From JAAYCO01 sp964632015 (lineage in GTDB: Bacteria; Planctomycetota; Phycisphaerae; SM23-33), in NCBI GenBank assembly GCA_964632015.1, contig CAZWAT010000001.1, forward strand, positions 10,274 through 74,273: 64,000 nucleotides of DNA. The letters are read 5' to 3'. The position numbers and the translations under genes are program-made. The notes under the pieces are model-generated. The model was given only the letters and a program-made list of their open reading frames with translations, searched no databases and was not told the DNA's origin. Numbering within the stretch: position 1 is the stretch's first letter; each line of letters starts with the position of its first letter. This document shows positions 8,822 to 18,125 of the stretch, in pieces.

Positions 8822-9799
8822 TTAGTTGTCAATTTGCAGCGCGCCGACGATGTCTTTCACCGCGGCGTACCCATGCCGCTTGAGGTAATCTGCAATACCG
8901 TCGGCAATGTCAACAATGCACACCGGGTTGACAAACAGGGCAGTGCCCACCGCCAGGGCGCTTGCGCCGGCTAGTAAGAATTCCAGCGCATCGCCGCACC
9001 GCTGTATGCCGCCCATCCCGATAATGGGCACCCGAGCGGGTTTGGCGACCTGCGTATAGACCCTGTGCACCATCTGCACGGCGATCGGTCTGATTGCAGG
9101 ACCGCTAAGCCCTCCGGTGACGTTGGCAAGCACGGGTCGACGACGTTCCACATCTATCGCCAGGGCGGTAAAGGTGTTTATCATGCTCAGTGCCTGGGCT
9201 CCGGCCTCGACTGCCGCCGCCGCCGTAAGCGCTATGTCAGTCACGTTCGGTGACAGTTTGACAATGAGAATGTTCTTCCGGCAGACCTTCTTCACCGCAG
9301 ATACGACCTTGTACACCTGCGTAGGGTCGACACCAAACTGTATGCCGCCGGCTTTGACGTTGGGGCAAGAAATGTTCAGCTCAATTCCGCGGACGACATC
9401 AACAGATTCCATCGCCCGGGCGACTTCGAGGTAATCATCAACAGTCACACCCGCGACGTTGACGAACACCGGCATATCGAGCTTTTCGAGTGCGGGCACC
9501 TTGGTGCGGATGAACTCATCCAGGCCCACATTGGCAAGACCAATGGCGTTCATCATGCCCGCTCGCGTTTCAACCACGCGGGGGTACTCGTTGCCCACCC
9601 TGGGTTTAGGAGTTATGGACTTGGTGACAAACGCGCCAAAATTCTTCAGATCGACAAAATCCGCATATTCTCCGCCATATCCGCACGTGCCGCTGGCGGG
9701 CATCAAGGGGTTTGAAAGCTTTACGCCAGCGATTTCCACCGACAGATCGGGCATTGACGAGTTGGCGTTATTGTCAGTCATGATCCAGGGCGAAATCAT
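8822..9799 (-). CDS. pyrD: Dihydroorotate dehydrogenase, class 1B catalytic subunit
   Basis: Oxidises dihydroorotate to orotate in pyrimidine synthesis, with FMN. 325 residues. LSNPLMPASGTCGYGGEY and MNAIGLANVGL are typical of class 1 enzymes, and the catalytic base is the Cys in LNISCPNVKAGG, which places it in the 1A/1B group. The C-terminal FMN phosphate loop is GGIQRCGDALEFLLAGA. Class 1B enzymes need the electron-transfer subunit PyrK, which is not adjacent. Start uncertain: ATG at 9799 or, six codons on, at 9781; neither has a good Shine-Dalgarno. Confidence 0.95.
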   Translation of the reverse strand: MISPWIMTDNNANSSMPDLSVEIAGVKLSNPLMPASGTCGYGGEYADFVDLKNFGAFVTKSITPKPRVGNEYPRVVETRAGMMNAIGLANVGLDEFIRTKVPALEKLDMPVFVNVAGVTVDDYLEVARAMESVDVVRGIELNISCPNVKAGGIQFGVDPTQVYKVVSAVKKVCRKNILIVKLSPNVTDIALTAAAAVEAGAQALSMINTFTALAIDVERRRPVLANVTGGLSGPAIRPIAVQMVHRVYTQVAKPARVPIIGMGGIQRCGDALEFLLAGASALAVGTALFVNPVCIVDIADGIADYLKRHGYAAVKDIVGALQIDN

Positions 9800-9843
9800 A
9801 CACAGTTTGTGGACAAAACGCGATACTTTTGCTTATCACGCTA

Positions 9844-10920
9844 TTACAAACATTTTGCCAGTTCCTGCAAGGTGATGTCATCGAAAGACTCAACCCGTCC
9901 AATTGCCGTAGGCAAGATCATCCTCACCTTGCCATGCCTTGCCTTCTTGTCGTGCAGCATGGTCACCCATATCTCTTCGGGCGCCAGTTCGGAATATGAA
10001 ACAGGAAGTCGGAGCTTTTCAAGAAGGGTAGTGATTCGCTTGCACGAATCCGCGTCAATCAGTTCCCTTTCCCTCGCCAGCTTCATCGCAAGCACCATTC
10101 CCAGCGACACCGCCTCGCCATGCAGCATGGCCCCATACCCGCCCAGCGCCTCGATAGCGTGTCCAATGGTATGGCCGAAGTTCAAATGCTCTCTTTGCCC
10201 CGACTCCCGTTCATCGGCAGAGACCACCTGCGCTTTTATCTGAACATTGCGCGCCACAAGGTCGCACAGCACATCGCTTCGACGATCAAAAACCTGCTCG
10301 TAATTGGATTCGATATACTCCACGAGTGTCACATCGCGAATAATCCCATGTTTGACGCATTCGGCCAGGCCACTGGATAACTGGCGGTCGTCAAGAGTCT
10401 TTAGCAAACCCACGTCTATCAGAACGGCTGCGGGTTGATGAAACGCGCCAATAAGGTTCTTGCCCGCCTGGTGATCGAGCCCGGTCTTTCCGCCAACAGA
10501 AGCATCCACCGCCGAAAGCAACGTCGTGGGGCATTGCACCACCCGCAGCCCCCTCAACACCACCGCCGCAAGGAACCCACACATGTCCCCGACAACTCCT
10601 CCGCCAAGACCGACGAGCAACGTCTTGCGATCAATCGCGGGCTTGAGCGCAAGTATCTCGTCTGCGAGGCTGCTGAATGTTTCGAGGTTCTTATGCTCCT
10701 CCCCTGCGGGAAAGGTCAGCAAACTTGCCTGTATCCCGGCGTTTTCGAGGGAAGTCTGGGCCTTCTGCGCATGAAGTGCCTGGACTGTGGAATCTGTAAC
10801 CACAACCACAGAAGACGGATCGAGCGACACGACCGCCTGACCGAGATGCTCCATGGCGTCTGGCGCGATGCGCACGTCGTAACTTCGGTCGGCCAGGTCA
10901 ACCCTGATCTTCGCGCTCAT
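9844..10920 (-). CDS. aroB: 3-dehydroquinate synthase
   Basis: Second step of the shikimate pathway: converts DAHP to 3-dehydroquinate with NAD and a divalent metal. 358 residues, normal length. Key motifs: GGGVVGDMCGFLAA (NAD binding), TTLLSAVDASVGGKTG (substrate loop), KHGIIRD, and the metal ligands Glu in GLAECVKHG and His in LNFGHTIGHA. The ATG at 10920 is chosen because AAGGAGG lies 6-7 nt upstream, inside the end of the preceding gene; the frame extends one TTG further. It overlaps the upstream membrane-protein gene by 23 bp, indicating coupling. Confidence 0.96.
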   Translation of the reverse strand: MSAKIRVDLADRSYDVRIAPDAMEHLGQAVVSLDPSSVVVVTDSTVQALHAQKAQTSLENAGIQASLLTFPAGEEHKNLETFSSLADEILALKPAIDRKTLLVGLGGGVVGDMCGFLAAVVLRGLRVVQCPTTLLSAVDASVGGKTGLDHQAGKNLIGAFHQPAAVLIDVGLLKTLDDRQLSSGLAECVKHGIIRDVTLVEYIESNYEQVFDRRSDVLCDLVARNVQIKAQVVSADERESGQREHLNFGHTIGHAIEALGGYGAMLHGEAVSLGMVLAMKLARERELIDADSCKRITTLLEKLRLPVSYSELAPEEIWVTMLHDKKARHGKVRMILPTAIGRVESFDDITLQELAKCL

Positions 10921-11938
10921 CAACGTCCTCCTTTCGCCGACGATAGTCCTCCGCCGCCGCCCTCAGTTCCGGATCAATCGACTCGGGATCCTCCAGTACA
11001 TCATCGTCGACTGCCTGTTCATCACGGGGTATCGCGCGCCACCTTCGCCCCGCGGCTGCCTCGTCGTCCCTCTTTTTCAGAGTCATCTGCCTTTTGATTA
11101 TGATGAAGCCCATGGCAAGGGCCAACACCACTATCAACATCGCCTGCGTGCTCTTGTTGCCCGCGGGCTTTTTCGTCGATATGTCCTCTTGACGTATCTG
11201 CCAAGCCAAGGCTACCGGGTAAGTATAAGGTTTGTGTTCTATTGTCTTTCCATCAACAACCTTGTAGAAAACGCCCGCAACTTCCACTGCGGTGGAGGTC
11301 CAGTCATAGGTGGCATCTCCGTCTTGATCCCTGCTTGCGGGCTTGCCGAGGATCTTTTCAGGATCAATATGGGTCAGCACGGTCAGCGCCTGATTCGTGG
11401 GCTTGCCGTCAACTGACAGCAGGCAATCCCATTGCCACACAGGCCCGTTGCTTGCGGGCCAGTAGACATTAGGCACGAAGTGCTCATTCGGGCGTCTTGT
11501 GAGAACCCTCGCCACATGCACCTTTATTCTCATGGGGACGGCAGCGTATCGTTCTGGCTTGCGCAGCAGGTTGCCAATTGCCGGTGCGTCAAGCTGGGTC
11601 CATTCATCATCATCCAGAGTTGGCGCAACCTTCAGACGCGATATGAACATAAGCGCCACGGGCATATCCACATTGTCCCGACGTTCTATTGACCGCTCAT
11701 AGGCAAGCTTCTCGTGATCCAGCAGGCGCAGGCCCCGCTCGATGGCGTGAACCTTGTTCACAGGTGGAAGATCGTCTGGCGAGGTCGCATCATTGCCAGA
11801 GGCGACATCCGTCACCCCCTGCCCAGCCGCGGACTCGATGTGGGTTTCATCCTGATCGGCCCATGCGGGGGTGGCGACTGCAATAGCCACAATGCAGGCG
11901 ACAAACCAACTTTGCGTTTTTATTTCAGGCGTCATCAT
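10898..11938 (-). CDS. Hypothetical exported membrane-anchored protein
   Basis: A 346-residue protein of unknown function. It has a clear signal peptide (WFVACIVAIAVATPAWA, cleaved near residue 27), an extracytoplasmic domain of about 235 residues rich in Trp and Asp, one membrane segment (AMLIVVLALAMGFIIIK, about 270-286) and a charged cytoplasmic tail with many Arg/Asp/Glu. Two consecutive ATG codons begin it and there is no Shine-Dalgarno. It sits 45 bp downstream of the deoxyhypusine-synthase-like gene and overlaps aroB, so the three may form one unit. I see no catalytic motif. Confidence 0.85.
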   Translation of the reverse strand: MMTPEIKTQSWFVACIVAIAVATPAWADQDETHIESAAGQGVTDVASGNDATSPDDLPPVNKVHAIERGLRLLDHEKLAYERSIERRDNVDMPVALMFISRLKVAPTLDDDEWTQLDAPAIGNLLRKPERYAAVPMRIKVHVARVLTRRPNEHFVPNVYWPASNGPVWQWDCLLSVDGKPTNQALTVLTHIDPEKILGKPASRDQDGDATYDWTSTAVEVAGVFYKVVDGKTIEHKPYTYPVALAWQIRQEDISTKKPAGNKSTQAMLIVVLALAMGFIIIKRQMTLKKRDDEAAAGRRWRAIPRDEQAVDDDVLEDPESIDPELRAAAEDYRRRKEDVDEREDQG

Positions 11939-11983
11939 TCTGAACAGATTACCGTTTGTATTGTGACTGTCATAAAAAGGCCA

Positions 11984-13108
11984 TTATACTGAAAGGCTCT
12001 GCTCGAAACCCTTTATCTTTCGATACAGATTATGCAGCACCGTCACGTTGTCTCCGCAAAGATACTTTACCTTCCCTCCCATACGATGGAAAGATTTGCA
12101 GAATCGCAGGTAATACGCTGGATGATCCTTTGGTGGTTCGCCGCGTGACCAATCCCAATCGCCGCCATCCTGAATGTCCACAACCGCGATGGTGTGGTCT
12201 TTCACCGGGTCGCAACCCTGTGCGATGCGAAGATTATTGGCAAGGCTCAGGGCCTTTTCGAACACCTGTGGACTCATTATCGCCGAGCCCACCGAAAGGT
12301 AAACTCCACCGGAGAGGTTCATCACGCTTGCGGCAAAAACGCGTGCGTCCACCTGGCTGGTTCGACCGATGGCACAGCCGCTGAACATCGGATGGTTTGT
12401 GTAGATGTCGTACCCGATACCTGGATGCACTGTCAGAGGCACGCCCTTTCGGCAGGCATGGGCGGCGACTGAAAAACGCTTGAAAGGGTGTTCTACATGA
12501 TATTTCCCAGCAGGCAACTTGAAATTGTCCATCGCGCCGAGCAGATCCGCCCTTGCGGGTGTGAGTGGATGCCCCGGCTGAGACGCAATAGCCCGCCCAA
12601 GCTCCTGCGGATCTTCGAGAACCACTCCATCATCGAGCGTGAATCTGCCGATCGACTCGCCCAGCCCCAAGCCCGCCGCCGCACCAGTCAGCGCAGAAAG
12701 ATTTATCGCAACGCCCGTCTCTTCCCAGGTTCCGAACCTTCCCTGGGCGACGTTTTCGCGTACGCTTTCGCTTGAAACGCCCATGTGGGCGAATTCCCAG
12801 TCGTGAATCATACCGGCCCCCTGTGTGGCAAGATGGGTGACAAATCCCTTTTCGATCAAAGCGTTAAGAAGCGGGCCTCCACCGTTCTTGATAAGGTGCG
12901 CCCCGTAGGCAAGCATAACCGAGGCCCCGTTTGCACGTGCTTCCACGATATCCTTTGCGAGTGCTTCTATCGCCGGTTCGAGTTCTCCCGCGGCTGCTGG
13001 TGGATAACTGTCCGGGTCGACGGCAATTTTGTTGATGTCCAGCAGGCTTTTGCGTTCGGCAAGGGGGAATGTTTTTATCCGGGTAGCGTCGATCTGGTCG
13101 TAGGGCAT
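11984..13108 (-). CDS. Conserved Rossmann-like protein, possibly deoxyhypusine-synthase-like
   Basis: A 374-residue soluble protein. It has glycine-rich segments (LAYGAHLIKNGGGPLLNALI, ATQGAGMIHDWEFAH, NLSGGVYLSVGSAIMSP) and a His/Asp/Trp-rich C-terminal part (IQDGGDWDWSRGEPPKDHPAY). The overall layout, with a nucleotide fold, a HPGIGYDIYTNHP segment and a late Gly-rich strand, is reminiscent of deoxyhypusine synthase-like proteins. I cannot align an active-site lysine with confidence, so the function is open. The start at 13108 (MPYDQIDATRIKTF) is the first ATG after the tRNA-Val gene; the longer open frame reads through the tRNA and is artefactual. No strong Shine-Dalgarno. Confidence 0.8.
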   Translation of the reverse strand: MPYDQIDATRIKTFPLAERKSLLDINKIAVDPDSYPPAAAGELEPAIEALAKDIVEARANGASVMLAYGAHLIKNGGGPLLNALIEKGFVTHLATQGAGMIHDWEFAHMGVSSESVRENVAQGRFGTWEETGVAINLSALTGAAAGLGLGESIGRFTLDDGVVLEDPQELGRAIASQPGHPLTPARADLLGAMDNFKLPAGKYHVEHPFKRFSVAAHACRKGVPLTVHPGIGYDIYTNHPMFSGCAIGRTSQVDARVFAASVMNLSGGVYLSVGSAIMSPQVFEKALSLANNLRIAQGCDPVKDHTIAVVDIQDGGDWDWSRGEPPKDHPAYYLRFCKSFHRMGGKVKYLCGDNVTVLHNLYRKIKGFEQSLSV

Positions 13109-13178
13109 GCTAAAGACACTCGCTTTGGGATTTATCTCGAAAAGGTCGCCAGCCCGCCAGGCTGCACACTTCGAGTAC

Positions 13179-13252
13179 TGGGCGCAACAGGGCTTGAACC
13201 TGTGACCTCGTCCTTGTAAGGGACGCGCTCTAGCCAACTGAGCTATGCGCCC
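13179..13252 (-). tRNA. tRNA-Val (anticodon UAC)
   Basis: A complete cloverleaf of 74 nt on the minus strand. The acceptor stem is GGGCGCA/TGCGCCC with discriminator A; D arm GCTC/GAGC; anticodon stem CGTCC/GGACG with loop CTTACAA giving anticodon TAC (reads GUA and other Val codons); T arm ACAGG/CCTGT with loop TTCAAGC. CCA is not encoded. It lies directly upstream of the deoxyhypusine-synthase-like gene on the same strand, about 70 bp away, so that gene may be transcribed from the tRNA promoter. Confidence 0.97.
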
Positions 13253-13460
13253 GCGCACAGAAGTATACATCAAGTCGCCTTGTGTGCAAATGCCTGGTTG
13301 CACCATTCGTGGAAAGTTGATCGAGACGGTCAGCCCTCGCCGCTGTACGATAAATCACTATGACACTTGCATTATCCGCCGGATTACATCAAAATTGCTG
13401 TATTGCTGTGTCATTCCCGTCGGGTTATTGACCTACAGAAGTGCGAAAGGCTATCGAAAA

Positions 13461-14684
13461 ATGGTAAAAGTTGCGTTGGTTGGAATCGGGGGTTATGGGG
13501 CCTCACTGCTCAAGAGCATACGAAACGCCCAATCCCTTGGGGCATGCCAACTCATAGCCGCCGCCGACAGCAAATCAGACGAGCTGCCCGAAGCAGGCGA
13601 ACTTAGCGCCCAGGGTATCAGGATATTCTCAAGCGCCGAGGGGATGTTCTCAGAGATGCGGGGTCAGGCTCAGGCGATGATAATAGGAACGGGCATTCCC
13701 AGTCACGAGCACCTGACCGTCTGCGCAGCCAAGGCCGGATACCATGTTCACATTGAAAAACCCCCCGCGGCGACCATACAGGAAGTGGACCGCATGCTCG
13801 AAGCCCTTCGCACCGCCGGAAGATTCTGCCAGGTTGGTTTTCAGGCAGTGCATGGCGAGGATGTCCGGTTGGTCAAGAAGCGTATCGTGGAGGGCAGACT
13901 CGGAAAGGTGTCGACTCTCAAATGTGGCGCAGCCTGGCCAAGAAATGACACGTACTATGGGCGCAACGGCTGGGCGGGCAAACTCAGAATTGGTGAAAAC
14001 TGGGTTCTGGATGGCCCCGCCACCAACGCGCTTTGCCACCAGATTTCCAACATGCTGCTTCTGGCTTCGGACAAACCAGGCGAAATGGCAAGACCCGCAA
14101 AGGTTCGCGCGGAACTATACACCACCGGGAACATCGAAGCACACAGCACCGCAGCCATCGAAATAATCACTACCGAAGGTGTAAAGGCATACTTCATCGC
14201 AAGCCATACCTGTAATGACCATTTCGGGCCGGAAATTCTCATTGATGCTCAGCATGCCTCAGCGGTTTACAAATATGTCGAAGGCAGCACACTGAAGTTC
14301 GCGGACGGAACAACCGAAAACGCGCCCCGCTCTCTTGACGCCAGCAACAACATGATGCTCAACTTTATCGAGGCGATCGAGAAGGACGACAAGTCGCTGC
14401 TAAGATGTCCACTTGAGCAGACGCGCCAAATAGTGCTGGCCCTCAACGGTGCCCACGAGAGCAGCGGCAGCATTATTGTCATCGACGACGAGCATGTGAA
14501 AAAGGTTAAAGATGCCCAGGGCACCCGTCTGGTAGTCACCGGAATTGACGATGTGATAACACAATGCGCCGAACAGGGCAAGCTGCCAAGCGATCTGGAC
14601 AAACCTCCCGCCTGGGCAAAACCAACCAAACCGTTCAGCTTGGAGGATTATTTCAGTTTCCCACAGCGGTTTTGCATGAGCTAG
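13461..14684 (+). CDS. Gfo/Idh/MocA family oxidoreductase
   Basis: A 407-residue NAD(P)-dependent sugar or cyclitol dehydrogenase-type protein. N-terminal VKVALVGIGGYGASLLKSI is the Rossmann glycine motif, HVHIEKPPAA holds the conserved EKP lysine-proline pair, and the C-terminal alpha/beta domain follows, with a FIEAIEKDDKSLL segment typical of the family. The start at 13461 is used because it begins the Rossmann strand and GAAAGG lies about 10 nt upstream; the open frame extends far upstream without conserved sequence. Substrate unknown; no catabolic partner is adjacent. One of three family members in the window. Confidence 0.92.
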   Translation: MVKVALVGIGGYGASLLKSIRNAQSLGACQLIAAADSKSDELPEAGELSAQGIRIFSSAEGMFSEMRGQAQAMIIGTGIPSHEHLTVCAAKAGYHVHIEKPPAATIQEVDRMLEALRTAGRFCQVGFQAVHGEDVRLVKKRIVEGRLGKVSTLKCGAAWPRNDTYYGRNGWAGKLRIGENWVLDGPATNALCHQISNMLLLASDKPGEMARPAKVRAELYTTGNIEAHSTAAIEIITTEGVKAYFIASHTCNDHFGPEILIDAQHASAVYKYVEGSTLKFADGTTENAPRSLDASNNMMLNFIEAIEKDDKSLLRCPLEQTRQIVLALNGAHESSGSIIVIDDEHVKKVKDAQGTRLVVTGIDDVITQCAEQGKLPSDLDKPPAWAKPTKPFSLEDYFSFPQRFCMS

Positions 14685-14809
14685 ACACTGGCAACAGAGA
14701 AGCGCCGCCCCAAGGCCACGCATTTGGGCCTGAGTGGTTGAACCATTTCCGACATCCAGCGAATACAATGTAGTGACTCTCCTGTGTGTTCGCAGATGCT
14801 CAGACTTTG

Positions 14810-14837
14810 TTGTGATAGGCAGGGTTTATGGTATAAT
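14810..14837 (+). promoter_or_regulatory. Sigma-70-type promoter for the DUF2617 gene
   Basis: TTGTGA (14810-14815), a 16-nt spacer and an exact TATAAT (14832-14837), followed 30 nt later by the start codon with GGAG in between. Confidence 0.6.
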
Positions 14838-14867
14838 ACATATCGAGCCAAGGAGCGGAGCGACTGG

Positions 14868-15410
14868 ATGAATATCGGGCAGAAACAAAGTGTCTCCAAT
14901 CTTCGGTTCTATCTCTACGATAGGCCGTTGCACCCGGAATTTTTTGACATTTATCATGATCACCATATCACCAAATCCGCGTATGAAGCGCAGATTTGGG
15001 TCACCGGTTGTACGCATGTAATCGCCTTCATCCGCGAGAATCAGTCTATGGTGGAAGTCACCGCCGATGCTCAGTCAACCCTGCCCGAAAGGGGCAAACT
15101 GCTCGAAATGCCCTTCCGCGGCGAGCGAGATCACGAGCGAAAACGCACAAACGGCATCAACTATATGATGAACTTCCAGGTCGAGTCGATGAGCGCCAAC
15201 GTCTACTCGAAGACCCATCACGACCTCGCCAGACTGGGCGCACAGCGAGGCCTGTTCGTGCCATTTCCCAATTGGATGGCCCGAGGGCTGACGCCCTTCA
15301 CGTTCATCGACTACCAGGCGAAACCCAACGAACTGCATGTTTTCACGTTCCATGCATTCCCGGAAGATATGACAGTAGTCAAGACGCAATCCATCTTCGA
15401 GTTGGGTTAG
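14868..15410 (+). CDS. DUF2617 family protein
   Basis: A 180-residue cytoplasmic protein of unknown function that resembles the DUF2617 family: a YLYDRPLHPEFFDIY start, a TYMM/INYMMNFQVE core and the terminal FHAFPEDMTVVKTQSIFEL. The ATG at 14868 follows a GGAG site by 7 nt; the reading frame extends upstream to 14784 but crosses the promoter. A good TTGTGA/TATAAT promoter lies at 14810-14837. It is a single-gene unit. No catalytic residues are known for the family. Confidence 0.8.
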   Translation: MNIGQKQSVSNLRFYLYDRPLHPEFFDIYHDHHITKSAYEAQIWVTGCTHVIAFIRENQSMVEVTADAQSTLPERGKLLEMPFRGERDHERKRTNGINYMMNFQVESMSANVYSKTHHDLARLGAQRGLFVPFPNWMARGLTPFTFIDYQAKPNELHVFTFHAFPEDMTVVKTQSIFELG

Positions 15411-15608
15411 TCAAGCCCAACTATCCCATTTTGTGCACATGGGCGATCCGGCGCATTAGCCTAAACCTTTGCACGACAAGTACTTTCGCAATCGTGAATA
15501 GCCTGTGCCCAAACCAGAACATAATCACTGCCGGATAAAACAGGTAAATTGGGTAATCAACGCCCCCAAGCCTGTTGGGCTGATATGGAGACAGGTGGGT
15601 CAATATGG

Positions 15609-15614
15609 TATATT
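15609..15614 (+). promoter_or_regulatory. -10-like hexamer immediately before the VWA gene
   Basis: TATATT ends 6 nt before the ATG at 15621 and no Shine-Dalgarno intervenes, so transcription from it would begin at or next to the start codon. The -35 region is weak. Confidence 0.35.
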
Positions 15615-15620
15615 GTGCCC

Positions 15621-17987
15621 ATGCCTCTGAATGTGGCGGCTATATGCGTTCATTTCTATCAGCCTTGGTGGCTTATTGGGTCGCTTGCCGCGCTGGTTCC
15701 GATTGTGCTGGCAATTCACGACAGGCACGCCACGCCCGCACCCAATGCCTGGAGCGTACTAATGCGGAGTGCGGCGATTGTGCTCCTTTGCGCTGCTCTG
15801 TCGGGTCCTTCCGTTGCTGGTTCTTCGTCGTCAAGGATGGACTGGCTGGTGCTCAACGACGTATCGGACTCCACGCGAAGCAGCACGTCGCAACTGTCGC
15901 TGGATGACAACCTTTGTACTGTTGTGGACTTCGCCGGGAGTCTTGGCTCAGAGGCGGACAGAACGGCTACCTTCATCGCCCCCGCCCTTACGTTTGCCCA
16001 GATCAAAGCCCCCGACATCGCGGGTGTTGTCATTCGCACGGATGGGCATTTCCAAGATATGGATTGGAAACCTTCGGCAAAGTCGCTGGGGTCAGCCGGC
16101 GCAAAAGTGTTTATCCTGCCCATCGCCTCGGCCCAGCCCGACGCCGCGATTACCGGATTCTCAGCGCATCGGGATGTCAGCGACAATGTTCAACTCGGCG
16201 TCACAATAGCGTCCAACTTTCATATGGAGCGTGTGTTGCGTGTATATCGGCAGCATGCGTTGCTTGTCGAAAGACAAGTTTTGCTTGAGGCTAACCAGGC
16301 GATAACAATTCTGGTGCTCGACACCGCAGGCGCGCCAAACTCGGTGCAATATGAGGCCTCACTGACCCCCGGCGATGCTTATGCCGAGAATGACCGGGCC
16401 GAGGCACTGGTGGGTCCGGCGATTGCTCGAACCGCCATCGTGTGCGATGACGCTAACGCGCTGGCGCTGACGCCCGGGGCAAAGTCGATATCGATGACAC
16501 AGGCGCCTCATCATGCGGTGGATTACCATCACTATTCGGCTGTGCTGCTTCACGACCCCAACGGCGAGGCACTGACGAACTCTCAGCGAACCGCGCTTGC
16601 TGAGTACGTGCGATCTGGAGGCGGGCTTGTAATGCTTGGCGCAAGCGCCGGCGAGCGATCGGACGACGATCCCCTTCTTGGCGTCAGTGCCCTTGAAAGC
16701 GATCGTTTCCGCCGAAAGCCTTTGAGAGTAATCGTGGTTCTTGACGCCTCGGGTTCCATGACCGGCACGCTGGTCGACGATGCTGGTCAGATGAGATCCA
16801 AGTTTGACCAGGCTTCGGAGGCGTTGCTCGCAGTCAGACCTCACATCACAGATGCCGACTCCTTGGCGGTCGTGACTTTCAACGATACCGCCAAGACGGT
16901 CTATGACAGCTCTTCGGGCCGGGTCGATTGGCAGGGGCTCAGGCAATCTCTCACAAACGTCGGCTGCGCCGGCCCCACGTACGCCGATGAGGGCCTGAAA
17001 CACCTGCTCAAGATGGATGATCCCCACGGGCTCGATACATTGGTGATATTGGTGACCGACCTGGCGGTCAGGCCGATGGATGCATCGGCGCTGGCGAACA
17101 GGCTCAACAACGCCAACATCGCGCTGGCAATCGTAACGGTTGACGATGATGAAGAATCCATCCCAGAGCCTTCGGTAATGGCACTGGCGGAGATGATGGA
17201 CTCAGCACTTGTGAGGGCACAGGGCTATACAGGACTGGCTGACATTTTCGCCCGCTTCATCAAACGCCACCGGGGCTCGTCCATGATCAGGGGAAAATTC
17301 GTATCGAATTCTGCTCTATTCGGGGTCAACCTGTCCGGTGCACCGTTTGAAACATGGTGGCCGAGCGTGCCGGCGAGCGAAGCACAGGTGCTTGCCCGAA
17401 TCGAGCCCGGTCCCATTGTCGCGACTAAACAGGCCGGCGCCGGAAGATCAATATCCATCGCCACAGGAGATCTCAACTTCAGCACGAATCTACAAAGCCT
17501 GCTGCGCTCGGCTCTGAGATACGTCACACTTCATGAAGGCAAATACCGCGTGGAGATCGACTCCCGGAATGACCGCTCGCCTGTATTGCGCATATTAAGC
17601 AAAGACTCCATGCTGCCAGACAACCTGCATTTTCACATCCACACAGCGGAGGGGATCATCCAGGCTCACCAGACGGGGCCGGGGCGATATCTGGCGGCGC
17701 TGCCCAGTACCCAGGCACTTTCTGGAGTGACTGTCGTGCTTGATGACATGGTAATCTGGCGAGGGTTTTATGGTGGACTCGCCCCGCGGGAATATCTTCG
17801 AACAGGCCCGAACGACGAGGCGTTGCGCGAACTGGCCAACCTGACCGGGGCGACAATAATCACCGAGGCGCAGCTTCCATTGGCAACAACGGCTGCAAGG
17901 GAACAATACGCGGATATTTCGAATGCGCTTCTGCTCGGGGCGCTTGCGATTATGCTGGTTAATTGGATGCTGTTTCGCCCGGTGTAA
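15621..17987 (+). CDS. Large membrane protein with von Willebrand factor A domain
   Basis: 788 residues. The N-terminus has two membrane segments (WWLIGSLAALVPIVLAI and SAAIVLLCAALSG), a periplasmic domain follows, then a VWA domain whose metal site begins VVLDASGSM (about 372-380, DxSxS) with the later TYADE and VTDLAVRP elements, and the protein ends in a membrane helix (LLLGALAIMLVNWMLF). This layout is common in planctomycetes and resembles BatA/aerotolerance-type proteins. Substrate or partners are unknown. The start at 15621 is a choice: an in-frame ATG at 15585 also lacks a Shine-Dalgarno, but MPLNV begins just before the first membrane helix and right after a -10-like box. Confidence 0.85.
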   Translation: MPLNVAAICVHFYQPWWLIGSLAALVPIVLAIHDRHATPAPNAWSVLMRSAAIVLLCAALSGPSVAGSSSSRMDWLVLNDVSDSTRSSTSQLSLDDNLCTVVDFAGSLGSEADRTATFIAPALTFAQIKAPDIAGVVIRTDGHFQDMDWKPSAKSLGSAGAKVFILPIASAQPDAAITGFSAHRDVSDNVQLGVTIASNFHMERVLRVYRQHALLVERQVLLEANQAITILVLDTAGAPNSVQYEASLTPGDAYAENDRAEALVGPAIARTAIVCDDANALALTPGAKSISMTQAPHHAVDYHHYSAVLLHDPNGEALTNSQRTALAEYVRSGGGLVMLGASAGERSDDDPLLGVSALESDRFRRKPLRVIVVLDASGSMTGTLVDDAGQMRSKFDQASEALLAVRPHITDADSLAVVTFNDTAKTVYDSSSGRVDWQGLRQSLTNVGCAGPTYADEGLKHLLKMDDPHGLDTLVILVTDLAVRPMDASALANRLNNANIALAIVTVDDDEESIPEPSVMALAEMMDSALVRAQGYTGLADIFARFIKRHRGSSMIRGKFVSNSALFGVNLSGAPFETWWPSVPASEAQVLARIEPGPIVATKQAGAGRSISIATGDLNFSTNLQSLLRSALRYVTLHEGKYRVEIDSRNDRSPVLRILSKDSMLPDNLHFHIHTAEGIIQAHQTGPGRYLAALPSTQALSGVTVVLDDMVIWRGFYGGLAPREYLRTGPNDEALRELANLTGATIITEAQLPLATTAAREQYADISNALLLGALAIMLVNWMLFRPV

Positions 17988-18125
17988 CTCGCAATTCTCC
18001 ATAGATAAGGTGAACACCTTATTTTGTGTTTTTTTCGCAAATTCCCTATCGTTTACCCCGTCGTTCTTAAGCCCTCCCCCCGGTGCGCCGATAGTGCTTA
18101 TGGGCGGTCACATTAGGAGAAACTC

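Noticed and set aside
13109..13306. N-terminal extension of the deoxyhypusine-synthase-like frame
   Set aside because: It reads through the tRNA-Val gene, so it cannot be coding.
15421..15603. Minus-strand frame for a small hydrophobic 60-residue protein
   Set aside because: Starts at TTG without a ribosome site, overlaps the VWA promoter region, and composition is not convincing.
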